A DNA stretch of 64,000 nucleotides from assembly GCF_001642475.1 (NCBI RefSeq), contig NW_019173996.1, forward strand, positions 62,001 to 126,000. The letters are read 5' to 3'. The notes below the pieces were generated by a model that saw only the letters and a program-made list of their open reading frames with translations, ran no database searches and was not told where the DNA came from. Position numbers and translations under genes: made by a program. This DNA is from Fonsecaea monophora. Taxonomy: Eukaryota > Ascomycota > Eurotiomycetes > Chaetothyriales > Herpotrichiellaceae. This document shows, piece by piece, positions 58,414-64,000 of the stretch (position 1 is its first letter; every line of letters starts with the position of its first letter).

Positions 58414-61067
58414 ATGGCCCATAAAGATACCCTCTTTCGGTCGGCGAGCATGTCCTTGACCCAGCTCTACATCTCCAACGAAATCGGTCGTGAAGTTGTC
58501 TCTGCTCTGGGTGAAATTGGCGTTGTCCAGTTCCGAGATCTCAATGCTGAGACAACTGCTTTCCAACGCACCTTCACTAAGGAAATACGCCGATTAGACA
58601 ATGTCGAACGCCAGTTCCGTTATTTCAAGAGTCAAATGGACAAATCTCACATCGAGATGAGGAGTCACTGGGATTTCGATGAGAATATGCTCGCGGTCCC
58701 TCAAGCCAATGAGATCGATGCCCTTGTGGAACGCGCGGAGAGCTTGGAACAACGCATCAGCAGCTTGAATGAGAGCTATGAAACACTGAAGAAGAGGGAG
58801 GTTGAGCTGACCGAGTGGCGATGGGTTCTTAAGGAGGCCGGAGGTTTCTTCGACAGAGCTCATGGACAAACAGAGGATATTCGCGCCAGTATCGATGAAG
58901 ATGACGCGCCCTTGCTGCGAAACACTGAGGCCGAGGAAGGCAGAGCTAATGGGGATGCGTCTCAACAGCAACAGAGCTTCGCTGTGATGAACATTGGGTT
59001 TGTCGCTGGTGTCATTCCCCGTGAGCGACTACCTGCATTTGAACGAATCTTGTGGAGAACTCTGCGTGGTAACCTGTACATGAACCAGTCGGAAATCCCG
59101 GAGCCGATCATCAACCCCGAGAACAACGAAGAGATTCAGAAGAATGTTTTCGTGATTTTCGCACACGGCAAGGAAATCATTGCGAAGATCAGGAAAATCT
59201 CCGAGTCTCTGGGTGCAGACCTTTACAATGTTGATGAGAGCAGTGATATCCGCAGAGACCAGATTCACGAAGTCAACACCCGCCTCGGCGACCTCGCAAG
59301 TGTCCTCCGGAACACCAAGAATACCCTCGATGCGGAATTGAGTGCCATTGCTCGATCTCTGGCTGCTTGGATGATCGTCATCAAGAAAGAGAAAGCTGTC
59401 TTCAATGCCTTAAACATGTGCTCCTATGACCACGCCAGAAAGACCTTGATCGCGGAAGCTTGGTGTCCCACCAACACTCTGCCACAGATTCGGCGTACTC
59501 TACAAGATGTCAACGACCGAGCCGGGTTGTCGGTGCCGACAATTGTCAATCAAATCAAGACCAATAGGACTCCGCCTACCTATAACAAGACCAACAAGTT
59601 CACTGAGGGCTTTCAAACCATCATTAATGCTTACGGGACCGCCAAATATCAAGAGGTCAACCCAGGTCTTTACACCATCGTCACGTTCCCGTTTCTATTC
59701 GCCGTCATGTTCGGTGACTTTGGGCACGGCTGCTTGATGGCTATGGCTGCAGCAGCCATGATCTACTGGGAAAAGCCATTGTCACGGTCCAAGCAGGACG
59801 AACTGTTCGCAATGGCATTTTATGGTCGCTACATCATGCTGATGATGGGTATCTTCTCCATGTACACGGGCCTCATCTACAATGATGTCTTCTCAAAGGG
59901 ATTTACTCCTTTCGCCTCTGCCTGGGAGTTCCCTGAAGAGGGTCGCCCAGAAGTCACCGCTCACCTCAAAGGAAGCTACAGATATCCATTTGGTCTGGAT
60001 TGGGCATGGCACGGCTCCGAGAATGACTTGCTCTTCAGCAACAGTTTGAAGATGAAGCTGTCTATTCTCATGGGTTGGGCACACATGACCTATGCTCTGT
60101 GCTTCTCCTATGTCAACGCCAGACACTTCAAATCTCCTATCGACGTCTGGGGCAACTTTGTGCCTGGCATGATATTCTTCCAAGCCATCTTCGGTTATCT
60201 TTCGTTCTGTATCCTTTACAAATGGTCTATCGACTGGGCAGCCGAAGGTCGCAACCCACCGTCCTTGCTCAACATGTTGATTCAGATGTTTCTGTCTCCA
60301 GGAAACGTTGAAGAAAGTGAGCAACTTTACTCGGGTCAAGCGGGGGTCCAAGTATTCCTGCTCTTGATTGCCGTCATCAACGTGCCCATCCTCCTGCTTT
60401 TGAAGCCTCTGTACCTTCGCTGGCAACATCAGAAGACTGCTGCTCAAGGATACCGCGGCATTGGCGACACTAGCCGTGTCACGCATGCCACAGATCTAGA
60501 AGACGACGACGATGAGAATACCAACACAAATGAACGCCGTATGAATGGCCGACCTAGTGAGGATGATGACGAGGGTGCAATGATCACCGAAAATATCGGA
60601 GACGAGGAGGAAGAGGAATTCGAATTCTCGGAAGTCATGATCCATCAAACTATTCGTAAGTGCTATGGACTCTTCGGCTCCTCCCCTTTTTCATACACAG
60701 TCTAACTTGCTGGTGATAAGATACGATCGAGTTCTGTCTCAACTGCGTTTCCCATACCGCTTCGTACCTTCGTCTGTGGGCGCTCTCGCTTGCCCATCAA
60801 CAGCTCTCCGTCGTCTTGTGGAACATGACGCTAGGAAACGCTTTTGGGGCGTCCGGCGCGGCACAAGTCATTATGATCGTTGTGACCTTTTACTTCTGGT
60901 TTGTGTTGACTATCGCCGTCTTGTGTGTCATGGAAGGGACAAGTGCGATGTTGCACAGTCTGAGGTTGCACTGGGTAGAGGCGATGAGTAAACATTTCGT
61001 TGGGGAGGGCGTGACATTTGAGCCTTTCAGCTTCTCATTGTTGTTAGAAGAAGAACCTGTGGACTAA
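58414..61067 (+). CDS. VPH1: V-type proton ATPase subunit a (Vph1/Stv1 type)
   Basis: The two exons are 58414-60655 and 60721-61067, giving 862 residues. The intron (GTAAGT, branch TCTAAC, AAG acceptor) joins HQTI to HTIEFCLNCVSHTASYLRLWALSLAHQQLS. The arginine in SYLRLW is the proton-translocating residue of the family. The N-terminal half (DTLFRSASMSLTQLYISNE and FTKEIRRLDNVERQFRYF) is the cytosolic coiled-coil domain; the rest has eight membrane helices. An acidic loop at about residues 690-730 is normal. The subunit forms the stator and half-channels of V0 in vacuole or Golgi. Fungi have one or two forms; which this is cannot be told. Confidence 0.96.
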
Positions 61068-61392
61068 GGGCAGGAACAGGGGTTGTGTAAAGGACACTGG
61101 GAGAAGTATAGGGGGCGGATTACATAGAATCAGAATCTGTACCGAGTAACTTCACTCCAGACGTCCGACTATTTCTAATCTTGGAAGAAATACCAGAGAT
61201 CAACGCGATGACACATTGGCCGGAGGTGGCAAGGCTGAAGACCTCATTCGCTCAACCTTCTAATTCTGTAGGGCTAGGTCTTGGCGCCAAATCTGCGTCC
61301 ACAATCAAAGGTGTCTTGCCACCCCTCGCTTTTCGATCCCACTGCTGCTACACATCAACCAACATCGCCAGTGACCAGAAGATCTTGACAAG

Positions 61393-62083
61393 AGTAAGTC
61401 GTGACCTGTGTGATGTAGAGAGCCTTTGCCAATTTACTGACTTCGTCTTCAGTGCAGATGTAAGTCCTCCTGAACGCACGTCCGACTCAAACGACCTGGC
61501 GAAATATTGCTCCGACCCTGCGGGATTTTCAAGAAACGACGTGAGAAGAGTATGAAGTGCTGATGATGGTTTCTTTTTGCGTATGACAGCTTCGTCAAGA
61601 CCCTCACGGGCAAGACCATCACCCTCGAGGTCGAGTCGTCCGACACGATCGACAACGTCAAGTCCAAGATCCAAGACAAGGAAGGCATCCCACCCGACCA
61701 GCAGCGATTGATCTTCGCCGGCAAGCAACTTGAGGATGGCCGCACCCTGAGTGACTACAATATCCAGAAGGTACATACCACAATTCTTTTCGCACTGTCC
61801 CAACTAGCAACCCAAAAGGAGGAAATCAAATCTTCTCTCACTTGTCGCGCGGAGTCCGCTGATCTGTGGTCTGTTCAAAACTTAGGAATCCACCCTGCAT
61901 CTCGTCCTCCGTCTCCGTGGCGGTATCATCGAACCCTCTCTCAAGGCCCTCGCCTCCAAATACAACTGCGAGAAGATGATCTGCCGAAAGTGCTACGCCC
62001 GTCTGCCACCCCGAGCCACCAACTGCCGCAAGAAGAAGTGCGGGCACACCAACCAACTCCGACCAAAGAAGAAGATCAAGTAG
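61393..62083 (+). CDS. Ubiquitin-60S ribosomal protein L40 fusion
   Basis: Exons: the single A at 61393, TGCAGAT at 61453-61459, 61590-61770 and 61886-62083; the product is exactly 128 residues. No ATG precedes QIFVKTLTGK in the genome; the codon before it reads GTG. The start codon forms only by joining A (before GTAAGT at 61394) to TG after CTTCAG. The third junction falls at Lys63. Ubiquitin ends LRLRGG and L40 starts IIEPSLKALASKYNC, with four zinc-site cysteines (C..C...C....C). DUBs cleave the fusion to release ubiquitin and the ribosomal protein. Many fungal ubiquitin genes have early introns, but a split start codon is unusual. Confidence 0.93.
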
Positions 62084-62638
62084 TGGTCTGCGTACGCAGG
62101 GTCGTGTATTTTTTTTGCTGGGGTGGCCGGTTTCGCGCGAGATGGACTGTGGGCAGTGCGGGAGAGTGTTGATGGATGGTGCACCCTAAGCAGGAGTAAC
62201 GTCGCAAGAGTCTCTGGGTATGCATTTCGGGGTGATGCGCGGTAGAAGATGCAGAAACGGCGTCGTGAATCCGTGAGGTTCTCACGGGCTGGGCAAGCTA
62301 GACTGTGAAATGCGGCGATTTTCAATGCATGTTGATCTCGCGCTCGCCCTTAGCATGCGCTGACCACCAATACGCCTGTCAGAAAGTAGTATGAAGAGTG
62401 CAGAAACGAAAAATTCACACAGCAGATCCGAGTTCCTTGAAGAACAAGTTTATTCGTCGTTAATAGAGTCAGTTACTCCCAGAAGCGCAGAAAACTCTCG
62501 CCCGTTTTTCCTGTATGCCTCGAGTTATTGATACATATACCCATGTAACCCATGTGTCCGTCCGGTAGCATGCCCTCTAGCCCTTGAACAGGCGCCCTTC
62601 CCATGCCAGGGGTTTACCAAAAAGCCCCTCTCCAATAA
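62084..62638. other. Convergent 3' region, L40 fusion to Yip1
   Basis: The interval lies between two stop codons and contains only the 3' flanks of both genes. No gene is seen. Confidence 0.5.
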
Positions 62639-63677
62639 CTAGAACAACATCTTACTGTCATCGTCCTTTGCGGGGCTCTTGTGGCTGAAGAACAAGATCT
62701 TGATGGCGATGGCCAGGCCGGCGTGCAGCAACACCACGGCCAACAGTAGGACCTGGCTGATCTTCTTCTCCGTCGCACTGATGACGGGATACAGATTCTT
62801 GACCAGGAAGAAGACGCTGACCCCATATCCCAGGCCCACGAGGGCGTAGTTGAGCCCGTTGAGCGGCGACCACGAGACCAATGCGACAGCGATCCAGAAC
62901 AGGTTGCTGTATCCGTACAGCGCCCAGCACTCGACCAGTTCGAGAGACTGTGCGCCGAACCAGCGGAGCGCGCCCCAGAGGCCCAGCGGGATGAAGAGTG
63001 TGTATCCGTAAACGAGACCCGCGGCACCGCTGAGCAACTTGAAGTCGTACTCGAAGTGCTTCTTCCCCTCGGTCGCGAGTTTGTGGGAGATGGTCCCCGT
63101 GAGGAAGAGAATCACCACGACGGTCGTCGCGATCCAGAAGGGGCCGTACAGGTCCGGGTTCCCGTCCATGATGTCCAGAAACGGGGGCGTGTTGGGGATG
63201 AAGGGGAGAATGGCGGAGCGACACCGGTGCAGGACCGTCGAGGTGTCGACGTCGAAGAACTGCGCGTAGAAGGACAGTGACCATAGCATGTGCTTCTGCG
63301 GCATCGAGGACGGGTCGTTGGGCAGGCTGCTGGTCGGATTCGCCGAGCCCGAGAGGAAGGGAGTGTCGGGCTGGATCTTGCGGCTCGAGGAACTCGATTC
63401 AAAGTCTGTGTGAAACGCACTTTCGTTAGTGGTCCAAACCTCTATAGTACGGCCGCGGGCGGGCGGACCGATTGGGGGGGAGACGTACTGGATGGGTGGA
63501 ATTCTAGGTCGTCGTCTTGCAGGTCTGTGTGTCCAAGGTCACCCTGGGTCGATGTGGTTAGTTTTCGCGCCGTGCTATTCTCGCACAATTGCGATCAAGG
63601 GGACAAGGGAAAGGCGGGGGTGGTTTGCATACTTCTGTGTCGACGTCGACAACGACATCGTAGCCTCGATTGGCCAT
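62639..63677 (-). CDS. Yip1-domain Golgi membrane protein (YIPF1/2 type)
   Basis: The minus-strand exons are 63677-63633, 63543-63489 and 63405-62639, giving 288 residues. Joining gives MANRGYDVVVDVDTE, then GDLGHTDLQDDDLEFHPSNF and ESSSSSRKIQPDTPFLSG, a cytosolic tail typical of fungal homologues. The domain follows with KHMLWSLSFYAQFFDVDT, then five hydrophobic helices including LYGPFWIATTVVVILFLTG and SVFFLVKNLYPVI. Yip1 proteins bind Rab GTPases and act in ER-to-Golgi transport. The short second intron has branch site ACTAAC. The start is the only ATG in this leader. Confidence 0.9.
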
Positions 63678-63863
63678 CTTTGGCGGCGAGAGAGTATGGA
63701 CGAGCGAGAGTGCTTTTGGAACGGGGTGACGGGTGCGTGACTGAGAGCGAAGTACAGACACGTTTGCCTGTCGGAGTAAGTGATTTGGAGATGGACGTCC
63801 GCGCCCCCTTGTGAAGCGCAGCGAAGGTCATACTACAAGAAAATATTTGAAATTACCAAACCA

Positions 63864-64000
63864 ATGCGATCATTTTTCACCAGGATAAGTCCCGTCATTA
63901 CAAACATGTTGGAGCCAATCCCAAAAGGGGACTCTTCGTTGAATGGCATCCAAGCAATCACGTAAGTCAACTTGTACCTAAGGTCTTTGTTCCAGATTGA
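63864..64000 (+). CDS. Possible first exon of a gene running off the right edge
   Basis: From the ATG at 63864 a frame runs 32 codons (MRSFFTRISPVITNMLEPIP...) to ATCAC at 63961, followed by GTAAGT, a strong donor, so the exon would end in phase 2. The stretch lies 186 bp from the Yip1 start codon and faces away from it, as in a divergent pair. No family can be recognised in so short a piece, and the remainder is outside the window. Confidence 0.35.

Noticed and set aside
1..64000. tRNA, rRNA or CRISPR arrays
   Set aside because: I saw no cloverleaf with a TTCGAAT-like T-arm, no 5S or large rRNA block, and no array of spaced direct repeats; by-eye inspection could miss a single tRNA.

Overview
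The window is nuclear DNA of a filamentous ascomycete (Pezizomycotina). Most genes are split by short introns (roughly 47-200 bp) with GTRNGT-type donors, CTRAC-like branch sites and CAG/TAG/AAG acceptors. It carries fungus-specific families: a TRI12-type exporter, a Zn2Cys6/MHR regulator, an HXT-type sugar transporter, a rhodopsin-like membrane protein and several microsomal-type P450s. The load of catabolic oxidoreductases resembles a soil or black-yeast type of fungus (Eurotiomycetes, perhaps Chaetothyriales), but that placement is inference. Exon-intron structures below were built by hand from splice signals, reading-frame phase and family alignment from memory; no search was run.

Region A (1-18.8 kb) is an array of catabolic-type enzymes, mostly in divergent and convergent pairs: a partial flavin monooxygenase, an SDR, an aldehyde dehydrogenase, a zinc alcohol dehydrogenase, a cyclase-family hydrolase, a second SDR, an AtuA-family protein (acyclic terpene utilisation), a 3-ketosteroid-dehydrogenase-like flavoprotein, a TRI12-type MFS transporter and a P450. 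Together they suggest oxidation, ring or ester opening and acyl processing of a terpenoid, steroid-like or aromatic compound. No pathway regulator is visible in it.

Region B (20-36 kb) is loose and partly decayed: a membrane acyltransferase, two 5'-truncated gene remnants lying head to head (amino-acid permease and rhodopsin-like protein), an HXT-type sugar transporter with an apparent 1-base frameshift and a 7-nt microexon, about 5 kb of gene-poor DNA with coding-like scraps, and a secreted SMP-30-like protein.

Region C (36.9-49.8 kb) looks like a second specialised cluster: a DHA1-type MFS transporter, an SDR, a SnoaL-like protein, two EthD-domain proteins flanking a P450, a Zn2Cys6 regulator and an isochorismatase-family hydrolase. 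A near-identical 13-bp motif occurs as a perfect hairpin between the EthD and P450 genes and again upstream of the regulator.

Region D (51.6-64 kb) is housekeeping: proteasome activator BLM10/PA200, V-ATPase subunit a, the ubiquitin-L40 fusion (start codon split by an intron, followed by a 7-nt exon), a Yip1-domain Golgi protein and perhaps the first exon of another gene at the right edge.
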